Shown here piece after piece: positions 1-7,972 of a DNA stretch of 64,000 bases. Each line of letters starts with the position of its first letter. The stretch's first letter is position 1. The position numbers and the translations under genes were made by a program. The notes below the pieces were generated by a model. That model did no database searches. It had not been told where the DNA came from and saw only the letters and a program-made list of their open reading frames with translations. The DNA is from HKST-UBA178 sp965223815 (GTDB lineage Bacteria; Pseudomonadota; Gammaproteobacteria; Chromatiales; Chromatiaceae). Location of the stretch: the NCBI GenBank assembly GCA_965223815.1, contig OZ245019.1, forward strand, positions 4,154,001-4,218,000, written 5' to 3'.

Positions 1-1844
1 TCGCGGCCAGTGCCCTCCTCATCCAGCTCATCGTCTTCTTCCAGTGCGTCCGGATCTTCGCGCAAATGCTGCTGACGTTCTTTCTGCAACACACGCAAGG
101 CATCGGAGAACGGCGGCAGACTGACATCAGTATTCGGGTTCAGGGTAACCTGGTTGACGGCCAGACCATGAGCCTGAAACTGCTGACCCAACAGCGAGAA
201 GGAACCGCCTGCCTCGATGATGAAGATGCGCGGTCGGTACATGGCCGTCATTTGTTGCAGCAGATAGACCAGCATTGCCGACTTGCCGGCACCGGTGGGA
301 CCGAGGATCAGCATGTGCGCGTTCTTTTTCCGGTCGGCCCGATGCAGGGGATCGAACACAAGGGGTTCGGCGCCCCGGTTGAAGAACACCAGACCCGGGT
401 GGCCGGTACCTTTGGACCGGCCGTTAAGGGGTAGCAGATTCGCCGTATGACTGGAAAACACCAGTCGTGAACGGCGACTGGATTTCTCCAACGCGGCATC
501 GTAGGCCATGGGCAGATTGCGAATATAGCTGTCGAGCGCCAGAAGATCGGCTTCGTGAAGAATCGGCTGCAGCCCGTTGGGCAACAACAACGCGTTCAAC
601 TGATTGACATTGGCGCGCAGGGTCTTCATATCGTCACCGCGCACATAGAAAGCAATGCCCAGCGGATAGAGCTTGTTACCGCGTGCCATTTCCCGCTCCA
701 CGGCCTCAGCATCTTCCTTGGTGAGCTCGGCCTCCGCGGAATCTCCCACTGCGGCCCGTTTGACCTGGGCGATGTGATTACGCGTGAAGTCCTGAGGCTT
801 GGCCGTCAGGGTCAGCACCATCACGGTGTATTCAGGAAATCGGTCGAACAGCGAGAAGATATGATCGCCGGCCTGACGCTCTGCGGTCATGTGACCGACC
901 TCAGGCGCACGGCGCAGTCCCTGGATGGTCACCAGCGTATGCGGCAGGTCATCGAACCACCAGGTCGCCGAGGCATTGTCCGAGTGAGGCATCGTCAGAG
1001 TCAGGCGTTCAGCAAGATCATGCCCGAATGGCAGGTCTTCATCCCCCGGATAGGGGGCAATCTCCAGTAACTTATCGGGATCACCCCCCGTAATCTCAGG
1101 CCTTGGGTTGAACCATTTCAGCAACCACTCGTAGAAATCCCGGCCCGTACCGCGGCGTACCCGAATCCCGGCCGAGGCCAGTGAAGCTACCCACTTGGTG
1201 GCCACATCATTCAGGGATTCCTCGATTTCCACGGCGGAAGGCACCCGGCCATTGGGTTTCAAACGACGGTACAACGTGGCACGCACACGCCGGACCTGGC
1301 CGCGCCATTGGGTACCGGTCACCGCGGTGTCTTCAAAGAGACCACCCGGACGGGTAATCCGGGCGAGATGCTCCGACAATGTTTGCTGGAAGTGGCGGGT
1401 ATAGGCCGACTCCCGCGCGCTGGGCTGGGCATAGTCCGCGATCTCCTGCTCGAATCCCTGAAGACTCGGATCGTCCTGGACGTACACCTGCAAGATCCAC
1501 GGGGCATCGTCTTCTTCAGGAATGGCATCGGTCAGTGCGGTCTGGATCGCATCGCGTAGCTGCGTCATGAACGCAGGTGTACGCGCCTCGGTACCGGCCG
1601 GGGTCAGTTCGAACAGGGCACCGACACTGATCCCGTCTTCCAGTAGAAAGGTACGGCTCGCCGGGTTGTATTCCATCCACGGCAGGAAGTCGGTAAACGA
1701 CGGCGGGCGTTCATACAACTGCTTGACCTGGCTTGTGGTGACAGGCAAGTCTTCGGCTTTGGCATCCTGCGTCGCTCTACCTCCTGCATCCCTGCAGTCG
1801 TCGCTTTGCCCTTCTCGCTTTGAGGGCGTAGGGACTGACTTCAT
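1..1844 (-). CDS. Conjugative transfer ATPase, TraC/VirB4-like (PFL_4706 family), 3' part cut by the window edge
   Basis: This is the energising ATPase of the mating-pair formation channel, acting at the inner membrane. I read 614 codons without a stop from an ATG at 1844, which has a GGTGA-type ribosome site upstream; the C-terminal end lies beyond base 1. A Walker A motif GPTGAGKS begins at about residue 515 and is in frame with this start. Just after the visible domain comes a very acidic stretch (EEDDELDEE, near bases 15-50). It is followed closely by the lipoprotein gene on the same strand, the usual order in PFGI-1 type elements. The family is secure; the precise subfamily name rests on context. 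Confidence 0.88.
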   Translation of the reverse strand, partial: MKSVPTPSKREGQSDDCRDAGGRATQDAKAEDLPVTTSQVKQLYERPPSFTDFLPWMEYNPASRTFLLEDGISVGALFELTPAGTEARTPAFMTQLRDAIQTALTDAIPEEDDAPWILQVYVQDDPSLQGFEQEIADYAQPSARESAYTRHFQQTLSEHLARITRPGGLFEDTAVTGTQWRGQVRRVRATLYRRLKPNGRVPSAVEIEESLNDVATKWVASLASAGIRVRRGTGRDFYEWLLKWFNPRPEITGGDPDKLLEIAPYPGDEDLPFGHDLAERLTLTMPHSDNASATWWFDDLPHTLVTIQGLRRAPEVGHMTAERQAGDHIFSLFDRFPEYTVMVLTLTAKPQDFTRNHIAQVKRAAVGDSAEAELTKEDAEAVEREMARGNKLYPLGIAFYVRGDDMKTLRANVNQLNALLLPNGLQPILHEADLLALDSYIRNLPMAYDAALEKSSRRSRLVFSSHTANLLPLNGRSKGTGHPGLVFFNRGAEPLVFDPLHRADRKKNAHMLILGPTGAGKSAMLVYLLQQMTAMYRPRIFIIEAGGSFSLLGQQFQAHGLAVNQVTLNPNTDVSLPPFSDALRVLQKERQQHLREDPDALEEDDELDEEGTGR

Positions 1845-1849
1845 GAAAT

Positions 1850-2272
1850 TCACCGGCGGATACCACCCTGCTGACTACGGACTTCACCGGGTAGCGCATA
1901 TTCCACCTGTTCATACATCGGGAACGCCGTTGTATAGCCGGGCACCGGTGCGCCGGCTTCACCGGCCAGGTGAGGAAAGATGTACATCACCAGCGTTGGA
2001 TTAGGCAGGCGAGAAAACAGCACATCGATCTCGTTGAAAGCATCTCGTGTGTAGCCATGCAGCGCCGCATCACCCGAGACGATGGACCGGCTGCCCAACT
2101 CGCCACGAATGACCTGAGGATTGTCGGCATTCATCTCATGCACGTGGCCCTCATAAATAGCCTTCATCGAAGGGCCATCCTGGGGTAGTACGGTGTCTTT
2201 GGTGCTGGCGCAACCGGCCAGCACCAGGCTAATCAAGCCGAGTGCGGCGATAAGGGTCGAGGTCGGTTTCAT
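1850..2272 (-). CDS. ICE conjugative transfer lipoprotein (TIGR03751-like)
   Basis: A 140-residue protein with a lipoprotein signal peptide: a short basic start, a hydrophobic run and a lipobox LVLAGCAS with Cys at about residue 21. It is expected in the outer or inner membrane as a small part of the transfer channel. It sits between the VirB10-like gene (43-base overlap at its start) and the TraC-like ATPase, which is where the TIGR03751 lipoprotein lies in related elements. No catalytic motif is visible. The exact role in conjugation is unknown for this family. Confidence 0.8.
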   Translation of the reverse strand: MKPTSTLIAALGLISLVLAGCASTKDTVLPQDGPSMKAIYEGHVHEMNADNPQVIRGELGSRSIVSGDAALHGYTRDAFNEIDVLFSRLPNPTLVMYIFPHLAGEAGAPVPGYTTAFPMYEQVEYALPGEVRSQQGGIRR

Positions 2273-3626
2273 GGGTCAGTTTCCTGCCAGTGGTATCGAA
2301 ATCAATAGGGAGTTCCCGGTCAACATGGATGGCAATACGGATGCCGGCCGGGACGAAGACGGCATCAAAGCTCTGGGACTGACGCTCCAGCAGCCATTTC
2401 GACACTTCCTCACTGCCACCGGAAATGGTCTTGCCCAACACGAAGCGACCGGTATCGCCGCTGACGCTGCTGGTGACACTGCCCGCATTGCTCACCACCG
2501 ATGTCGTCTCGGCATTGGCCGCCGCTTCCGCCGCAGCCTGGATGGCCATCACACCGATCCGTTGGCTAAGAAACGCCGGCGCGTTGGTCTTGCGTTCACC
2601 AGTGATGCAGGGAATGCCCTGTTCGTCGGAGATCCAGCCCAGTGGCTTCTCCGCACCACCTCCCTGATGGCCTCGGTCATCGCCGGAAATGGTTCGGATG
2701 GTGCCATCCTCGAAAACGAAGGTGACCGAATCGAGGCGACCGGTCACACAGGAAAGCGTCCAGTCTCCAACGGCGGTCCCACTCCACACCATGCCTTGAA
2801 CGCCCGGCACCGTGAGACCATTGGCGGCCAGGTTATCTGCGCCGGTGATGATCTTGAACGGCATCGGATCACGGACCTGTCCTTGCACCGGCACCCGGCC
2901 GACCAGGGCCGTCATGGCTGTTGAACCGATCAGGGTGGCGTTACGGGGAACCGTATAAACGGGATGGACGGTGCTGAGTTGCTGAGTCAGTTTCCCAGTC
3001 TTTTCAGTCGCCGATGTCAACGTACTTCCGGTCGACTGGCCTACCCTCTGCAGCAGACTGTTTCCACTGGCCTCTAACGCAGCATCGTCGACGACATCCA
3101 GCGGTTCGACCCAGATCAGGCTGTCAGAAGTTGCAGCCCCCTCTCCGACGTCATCGAGGCCCAAACCCACCGGGATGTCGCTGCCACTTTGGTTGGGGTA
3201 ACGCTGGGAAAGAGACTGAGACAGCGCATCCACACGCGCCGTCAGTGAAGAAAGCACACCGGCATCGATCCGGTCGCGTGTATCCCGGTCTTTTTCATGG
3301 GAGAGCAACTCACGCTTGACCCGGGTTGTGACGTTCTCCTCGATCTGGTGACGATTAGCCAGCAGTTCACGGTTCTCTTTGCGCAGCTGGTCATTGTCCT
3401 TGCGTAAAGCCTGTACTTCCGTGGTCATGGACGCGACATTGGCCGTCAGTGTCTTGATGGTATCGGCAGGACTGTCCGCATCCGGCGCAGGCGCCTGGGG
3501 CACACTCTCCAGAACGAGTGCATCTTCAGGTTCCTGCGAACAGGATTTCAGGGTGACGAATACCAGCATCAGTACAACGGCGCCGGCAAGCAGGGGTAAG
3601 AGTCGGTTGGAGGTTGCAATCGCCAT
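2229..3626 (-). CDS. ICE protein, VirB10/TraB-like (PFL_4705 family)
   Basis: A 465-residue protein with one N-terminal membrane anchor (about residues 9-27). A coiled-coil stretch follows (about 55-110, rich in L, E, K and N), then a large periplasmic region, matching TraB/VirB10 scaffold proteins that bridge inner and outer membranes. The C-terminal half (from about residue 225) has the repeated hydrophobic/glycine character of the VirB10 barrel domain, including GTAVGDWTLSC. It overlaps the lipoprotein gene and starts 8 bases after the preceding gene, so the block is likely translated as one operon. Confidence 0.83.
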   Translation of the reverse strand: MAIATSNRLLPLLAGAVVLMLVFVTLKSCSQEPEDALVLESVPQAPAPDADSPADTIKTLTANVASMTTEVQALRKDNDQLRKENRELLANRHQIEENVTTRVKRELLSHEKDRDTRDRIDAGVLSSLTARVDALSQSLSQRYPNQSGSDIPVGLGLDDVGEGAATSDSLIWVEPLDVVDDAALEASGNSLLQRVGQSTGSTLTSATEKTGKLTQQLSTVHPVYTVPRNATLIGSTAMTALVGRVPVQGQVRDPMPFKIITGADNLAANGLTVPGVQGMVWSGTAVGDWTLSCVTGRLDSVTFVFEDGTIRTISGDDRGHQGGGAEKPLGWISDEQGIPCITGERKTNAPAFLSQRIGVMAIQAAAEAAANAETTSVVSNAGSVTSSVSGDTGRFVLGKTISGGSEEVSKWLLERQSQSFDAVFVPAGIRIAIHVDRELPIDFDTTGRKLTHETDLDPYRRTRLD

Positions 3627-3634
3627 GGTAAGCC

Positions 3635-4432
3635 CTAGTACGAAACGCCAAACGGCCGGGCGGAGATCAGATAAACAGCCGTGGTATCCGCTTCATCGCC
3701 TTTGGGAAATAGACGGTGGTGCTGAAAGGCTGCCGTCAGCCAGGTGCCCCGAATGTTGCGTGGGTCCAGTGTTAGCGCCTGTTCGGTACGGTTGGTGAGC
3801 TTGACCGCTGTGACAAAGAGACCCTTGGCGCGCCATGCCACCAGCGGGACCCCTTCAACGGCGCCACCATGGTACAGATCGACGGAATCACGGCTCACCG
3901 GCACACGGACAATGCCGGGTTGGTCTTTGACCAGGCGAGCCGGGGCATAGAGCTGTTGAGCGGCGAAGCGGGTCAACTGAACAAAATCAGGCCGATCCTG
4001 TTCCGGCTCATGTCCGCCCGTCGCCTGTCCTTTCTCACTGCCCTGTTCACCGGTCACATAGATTTGAATCGGATGGCCCGACCCACCGTCTTCAGTGGCT
4101 GTGACATCGAACAGATAGAGTCGTCCACTATCGAGTTCACGCACCATGAGCCGGTTGGACCCAAAGGACGTATGCGCCAACAGGTAGACCATCCCGTTGA
4201 CACTCTGCGTGCGCAGCACACCCTGAACGGAGGCCGGCACACCCACCTTTACTGCGGCGGGAAATTCAATCCGCTGTTCCTGACCAACTGCGAGTTCCAA
4301 CCGGATCGGTGCTTTCTTCCACTCGATCCGCTCAAGCGTTTCCGTCTCGGCATGCACGAGCGACTGCATCAAAAGCAGCGTCACGCCCAGCCAGGTAGCC
4401 ATTACGGAATGGTTCGATGGTTTTTTTCGCAT
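3635..4432 (-). CDS. ICE protein, TraK/VirB9-like (PFL_4704 family)
   Basis: A 265-residue exported protein with a cleavable signal peptide (about residues 1-28, ending near VHAET). The rest is predicted periplasmic and beta-rich. In PFL_4704-type operons this gene lies between the VirB8-like and VirB10-like genes, exactly as here, and is thought to be the VirB9/TraK secretin-like outer core component. No catalytic motif is expected. The ATG at 4432 gives a normal signal peptide and leaves 12 bases to the upstream gene. Confidence 0.82.
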   Translation of the reverse strand: MRKKPSNHSVMATWLGVTLLLMQSLVHAETETLERIEWKKAPIRLELAVGQEQRIEFPAAVKVGVPASVQGVLRTQSVNGMVYLLAHTSFGSNRLMVRELDSGRLYLFDVTATEDGGSGHPIQIYVTGEQGSEKGQATGGHEPEQDRPDFVQLTRFAAQQLYAPARLVKDQPGIVRVPVSRDSVDLYHGGAVEGVPLVAWRAKGLFVTAVKLTNRTEQALTLDPRNIRGTWLTAAFQHHRLFPKGDEADTTAVYLISARPFGVSY

Positions 4433-4444
4433 GGGTTACTCCTG

Positions 4445-5098
4445 CTATTGTTCTTGCCCGGCATCTACACCGAGTTCCGATGCTTCCAACCGACGCGGCC
4501 CGTCACTCGCAAAGCCGTCCAACGCCAGCCCCCAGGGATTGGCTTCCGGATCGACCGCGAGACTGACCACCCGCATGGGATAGCGAATGGCGGTTTTCTT
4601 CACCGTCATGCCTTTCACCGACTCGAACAGATCGAGATCCAGCCAGACCACCCAAACGCCTGGCGCGAGCACATCGACGCGACGTTCCTCGTAACCATGT
4701 CCGGCAATCTCATGCACACCACGCACCCGGTAGGCCAGCTCACCCTTACGGCCTTTCTGTTCCAGGTCGGCCATGAGCTCCGTCCGGTATCGCGGCGTCA
4801 CATACGGAGAGATGCGGAAGATGGCCTTGCCGTAGTCCTTGGCTCCATCATCGGGCCAACGGTTAAGCTGCTGGAAGATGTAAAAGGCAAAGGCATACAC
4901 ATTGGCCGCCGGCACTTCGTCGACCGAGAGCGTCGCCCCGGAGCGCAGATCGGGAGGGACATGCACCGTCAACTGCTTCGGCGCCTGACTCCAGCCGAAC
5001 CAGAGGGCCAGGATCACGACGAACTGGAGGCCGATCACCACCCATAGTGAGCGCAAGTGCGCGCGAACGTTATCGATCTCGGTGCGGTAACGTCGCAT
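4445..5098 (-). CDS. ICE protein, TraE/VirB8-like (PFL_4703 family)
   Basis: A 217-residue protein with a short cytoplasmic start, one membrane segment (about residues 18-37, WVVIGLQFVVILALWFGW) and a periplasmic domain. This is the layout of TraE/VirB8 channel assembly factors. An upstream in-frame ATG at 5215 would lie deep inside the neighbouring gene, so I chose the ATG at 5098 (MRRYRTEIDN), which overlaps the previous gene by only 29 bases. Neighbours on both sides are conserved conjugation genes. Confidence 0.83.
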   Translation of the reverse strand: MRRYRTEIDNVRAHLRSLWVVIGLQFVVILALWFGWSQAPKQLTVHVPPDLRSGATLSVDEVPAANVYAFAFYIFQQLNRWPDDGAKDYGKAIFRISPYVTPRYRTELMADLEQKGRKGELAYRVRGVHEIAGHGYEERRVDVLAPGVWVVWLDLDLFESVKGMTVKKTAIRYPMRVVSLAVDPEANPWGLALDGFASDGPRRLEASELGVDAGQEQ

Positions 5099-5450
5099 AC
5101 CGTGTTCTCCCAATATCCCAGGCGCCACTGCGCTGAATGAACGGCGAGCTGCGCAAACCATGGCCCGACAACCAGATGGCAATCTGTTGCTGGTAATAGC
5201 CATCTGGTCGGCCACGTTTCAGCCGCTGGAACAACCCCGCCATAACGATGACTGTTCCCACGACACCGACACCGGCCATGCCGAACCCCATGGTGACCGC
5301 GCCCAACAAACCCGCCAGGAGGAGGCTAACGGGTAACCAGATGAGCGCGGCCACACCCACGATGATGCCCAGTTCGGACGACGAGCATCCCTTGAAGATC
5401 GCCGGCTCCACATTGAGCCGGTCGGCCAGAATGTCGTCTCGATCCGACAT
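5070..5450 (-). CDS. ICE membrane protein, TraL-like (TIGR03750/DUF3487 family)
   Basis: A 126-residue protein with two closely spaced hydrophobic segments (about residues 28-48 and 52-75) followed by a basic stretch and a GYYQQQ motif. This resembles TraL, a small inner-membrane protein of F-type and SXT-type mating systems. It begins 4 bases downstream of the pilin-like gene and overlaps the VirB8-like gene by 29 bases, suggesting translational coupling. Assignment rests on length, topology and position. Confidence 0.8.
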   Translation of the reverse strand: MSDRDDILADRLNVEPAIFKGCSSSELGIIVGVAALIWLPVSLLLAGLLGAVTMGFGMAGVGVVGTVIVMAGLFQRLKRGRPDGYYQQQIAIWLSGHGLRSSPFIQRSGAWDIGRTRYATLPHRDR

Positions 5451-5453
5451 CGG

Positions 5454-5804
5454 TTAGATAACGCCCGCGGCTTCGGTAAGCAGGTAGCTTGCAAAGATCA
5501 GTACGATCGCACCGACGATGCCGAGCACGCCCACTTCGGCCCATTCGGCCTTGCCTTGGCGAGCCTCGTTGAACTTGGCGAAGCCGAGATAGGCAATCCA
5601 CAGGAAGCCCAGCACAGCGATCGCCAGACCCAGGACCAGACCACCATCCTTGATGTAACCCGAAATGAGCCCAATCCAGTCACCGGCTGCGGGCGCGGTA
5701 CTGGGTGCCACCGGAGTCGGCAACGCCGCCAATACCGACTGGCCTGCCGTAACTGCGAGCAACCCAGCTGCGGTTACCACCTTTTTTACTGCTTTCTTCA
5801 TCAT
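5454..5804 (-). CDS. ICE membrane protein, pilin-like (PFL_4702 family)
   Basis: A 116-residue protein with a signal-like start (MMKKAVKKVVTAAG), a proline/alanine-rich linker and two hydrophobic helices in the C-terminal half, the layout of VirB2/TraA-type pilins. Two adjacent ATGs (5804 and 5801) follow a strong GGAGAG ribosome site. A longer in-frame start at 5882 would extend into the neighbouring gene and lacks such a site, so I rejected it. It is the likely pilus subunit, though this is inference from topology. Confidence 0.8.
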   Translation of the reverse strand: MMKKAVKKVVTAAGLLAVTAGQSVLAALPTPVAPSTAPAAGDWIGLISGYIKDGGLVLGLAIAVLGFLWIAYLGFAKFNEARQGKAEWAEVGVLGIVGAIVLIFASYLLTEAAGVI

Positions 5805-5888
5805 TACTTTCTCTCCGAGGTAACGGGGTTGCCCCCTGTTAAAAATACGGGGAACTCCCCGAACCCCTGCGACAATGGCCAACGGCCG

Positions 5889-6119
5889 CTACCGCAGATA
5901 AAAACCCAACACCATGAGCACAATGCTTGCGCGCAGTGCCGACCAGACCACATCGAACAAAACGACCTGCCCGTTCTGCCAGGCACGGAAGGTGCCCAGC
6001 GAGACCCAAATAACCCAGACGAAGGCAAGCACCAGCACGACCGATGCAATGCCGGTCAGCAGGGTTGCCGGCGTAAAACCGGAACCTGCTTGAAATGCCG
6101 TGTTCTGTGCTGCCGTCAT
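5889..6119 (-). CDS. ICE small membrane protein (PFL_4701 family)
   Basis: A 76-residue protein with two hydrophobic segments (about residues 20-42 and 57-74) joined by FRAWQNGQV. The WQ/G pattern between helices is typical of the PFL_4701 group found between the RAQPRD gene and the pilin-like gene. Its function is not established; a role in pilus or channel assembly is inferred from the operon. Confidence 0.78.
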   Translation of the reverse strand: MTAAQNTAFQAGSGFTPATLLTGIASVVLVLAFVWVIWVSLGTFRAWQNGQVVLFDVVWSALRASIVLMVLGFYLR

Positions 6120-6128
6120 GACCTGACA

Positions 6129-6431
6129 TCACCGACGGTAATCGCCACGCAGGGGCGGGAAAGTCCGGGGCTCCGAACGTGGTGCATCGATGTGCTCCTG
6201 GATCCCGAGTCGAATTCGGTCAAGATCCTGGCGCAGCCACTCATACTGGAAACGAACGCGGGCATCCGGATTGGCTTGAGAAGCCGCTTCCGTGATCAGC
6301 AGGTCCATGGCCTGAAGTTCGTGGATGACCCGGGCGAGTGCCGCCCGCTCACCGTCTGCATCAGCAATGGCAAACTGAACCGGCAATACAGCCGCCAACA
6401 GTCCTGAAACCAGCAGTTTGGTAATTTGCAT
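6129..6431 (-). CDS. ICE exported protein, RAQPRD family
   Basis: A 100-residue protein with a signal peptide (MQITKLLVSGLLAAVLPVQFAIA) and a helical mature part containing RVRFQYEWLRQDLDRIR, the conserved core of the RAQPRD family of ICE proteins. The ATG at 6431 has a strong GGGGAGGA ribosome site; a start at 6464 adds eleven residues that would spoil the signal peptide. It is the first gene of the minus-strand run 6431 to 1 after the interruption by the plus-strand cargo gene. Molecular function is unknown. Confidence 0.82.
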   Translation of the reverse strand: MQITKLLVSGLLAAVLPVQFAIADADGERAALARVIHELQAMDLLITEAASQANPDARVRFQYEWLRQDLDRIRLGIQEHIDAPRSEPRTFPPLRGDYRR

Positions 6432-6609
6432 GGATGTCCTCCCCGTGTTGCGCATGACGCGCATGGTGGGGGATTCGGGGAGGACTAGATATGGAAAATC
6501 AATTCAGGAAGATGTGGGGTTTTCTATGCTTCGTCGAGACTTGAGTAACCGTCTGCTTTAATATTCACGGTATATTCGTGGTCATCTAGATGCTTGGGAG
6601 AACTCGCCA

Positions 6610-7221
6610 ATGAGTACCATTGGAATTCTTGCCTATGGCTCACTAATCGAAGATCCAGGCAAGGAAATTAAGCCAATAATCCGGGAGCGGAAAGAAGGAA
6701 TCACAACACCATTTTCCATCGAATTTGCCCGTTCGAGTTCTACCCGCGACGGTGCACCTACCGTTGTTCCTGTCGAAAGTGGCGGGAATCCAGTCAATGC
6801 CACGATTCTTGTCCTGGAATCAGGCATTGGTCACGACAAAGCAGAAGATCTATTGTGGCGGCGGGAGACGAGAAAAGAGTGCTCCGACAAGCACTACACG
6901 AGACCATCCGTACCAACTCCGAACAAAGTGATCGTGGAACGTCTAGGGGATTTTGCAGAGATTGACATTGTCATCTACACAAAACTTGGCGAAAACATCA
7001 CAAATCTTTGCGCTGATAAACTCGCTGATCTCGCCATCAATAGCGCAAAGGCACGGGCTGGACGAGATGGGAAAGACGGAATCAGCTACCTTATTTCTGT
7101 AAAGAGACAAGGTATATCGACCCCACTTATGCCAGACTATGAAAAGGCAGTGCTTCAAAAAACCGGCGCCTCAACCCTCGAAGACGCATTGTCCTGGTGT
7201 CGTAGAAACCCTTACCCATAA
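6610..7221 (+). CDS. Cargo gene: gamma-glutamylcyclotransferase-like fold protein (tentative)
   Basis: A 203-residue protein beginning STIGILAYGSLIEDPG. The YGSL loop after a first beta strand is the hallmark of the gamma-glutamylcyclotransferase (GGCT/AIG2-like) fold. Other parts (RSSSTRDGAPTVVPVE, a repeated-lysine central helix) I do not recognise, and I could not point confidently to the catalytic Glu. A GGGAG ribosome site precedes the ATG. It is the only plus-strand gene inside the conjugation block, lies between RAQPRD and PFL_4697, and is less GC-rich than its neighbours, so it was probably inserted later. A role in glutathione or peptide metabolism, or in stress or defence, is speculation. 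Confidence 0.6.
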   Translation: MSTIGILAYGSLIEDPGKEIKPIIRERKEGITTPFSIEFARSSSTRDGAPTVVPVESGGNPVNATILVLESGIGHDKAEDLLWRRETRKECSDKHYTRPSVPTPNKVIVERLGDFAEIDIVIYTKLGENITNLCADKLADLAINSAKARAGRDGKDGISYLISVKRQGISTPLMPDYEKAVLQKTGASTLEDALSWCRRNPYP

Positions 7222-7237
7222 TTCATCAGACTTCTGT

Positions 7238-7972
7238 TCAAAGGTACTTCTTAAACGTACTCGCTGTGACTGCCACCGTCAGCGCGAACAAGGTTGCAAA
7301 CGGCAAGATGATGAAGGTCGGATGCAGACTAAACGGCAAGGCGAGATAGGTCACCCAAGTCAGGACAACCAAAGGTAGTGCCGCCTTCTTCGCATAGTGG
7401 TAGACGAAGGAACTCTCTCGACCTCCACCCCATCGACGCAGATCGCGCTGCACCAATCCATCGACAAGCGCGACCAGGCTAAACAGTAAAAATATCGGCA
7501 TCGCCAGAGTCAAAATGGCAAGGCGCACTGAGAACACCTGGGTCACCTGCATCATGGCCAGTACGTACTCTGCCATGGGTTTATAGACCTTATGCAGCGT
7601 CGCCCTCACGCCCTGCTCAACCTTCCGCGGAGGCAGTGACACCCATTGGATGAAATCCACAAACCGCGTCACCTCGAAAAGGTAGTGGTAGGAATTATCG
7701 GCGAAACGTTTGGCGAATCGCGCCGGATCGGAGGTCACAACACTGCGACGAAAATCATTGTCGAGATAGCTGATCTCCGTGACCAGCATGGTACGGCTGT
7801 GATCGACCCCTTCATCCGGCCACCAAAGCACCATGCCTGCCCACTCCACGATGATAGAGAACAACAGCGAAAACAATAACCACAGGATGACCTTCGCTAC
7901 AGCCGATAAGGTCTTCGAAAACAGCCCTTGCTGAACCACACGGCGACGAGGATCTACCACAGCCTCAGCCAT
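7238..7972 (-). CDS. ICE membrane protein (PFL_4697 family)
   Basis: A 244-residue protein with about four membrane segments (near residues 25-45, 140-165, 195-215 and 220-236), the second followed by a long soluble stretch. Position directly after the TraD coupling protein, with an 8-base overlap, is conserved for the PFL_4697 group. Sequence beginning VVDPRRRVVQQGLFSKTLS is typical. It may help recruit TraD to the channel, but no function has been shown for the family as far as I know. Confidence 0.8.
   Translation of the reverse strand: MAEAVVDPRRRVVQQGLFSKTLSAVAKVILWLLFSLLFSIIVEWAGMVLWWPDEGVDHSRTMLVTEISYLDNDFRRSVVTSDPARFAKRFADNSYHYLFEVTRFVDFIQWVSLPPRKVEQGVRATLHKVYKPMAEYVLAMMQVTQVFSVRLAILTLAMPIFLLFSLVALVDGLVQRDLRRWGGGRESSFVYHYAKKAALPLVVLTWVTYLALPFSLHPTFIILPFATLFALTVAVTASTFKKYL

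Noticed and set aside
2193..2924. Plus-strand open frame of 243 codons
   Set aside because: It is opposite the VirB10-like gene and the lipoprotein start; no ribosome site or domain.
3869..5047. Long plus-strand open frame of 392 codons
   Set aside because: It lies opposite two well-supported conjugation genes; its product has no recognisable domain and a composition typical of a shadow frame.
5556..6407. Plus-strand open frame of 283 codons
   Set aside because: It runs opposite several small conjugation genes and gives no known domain.
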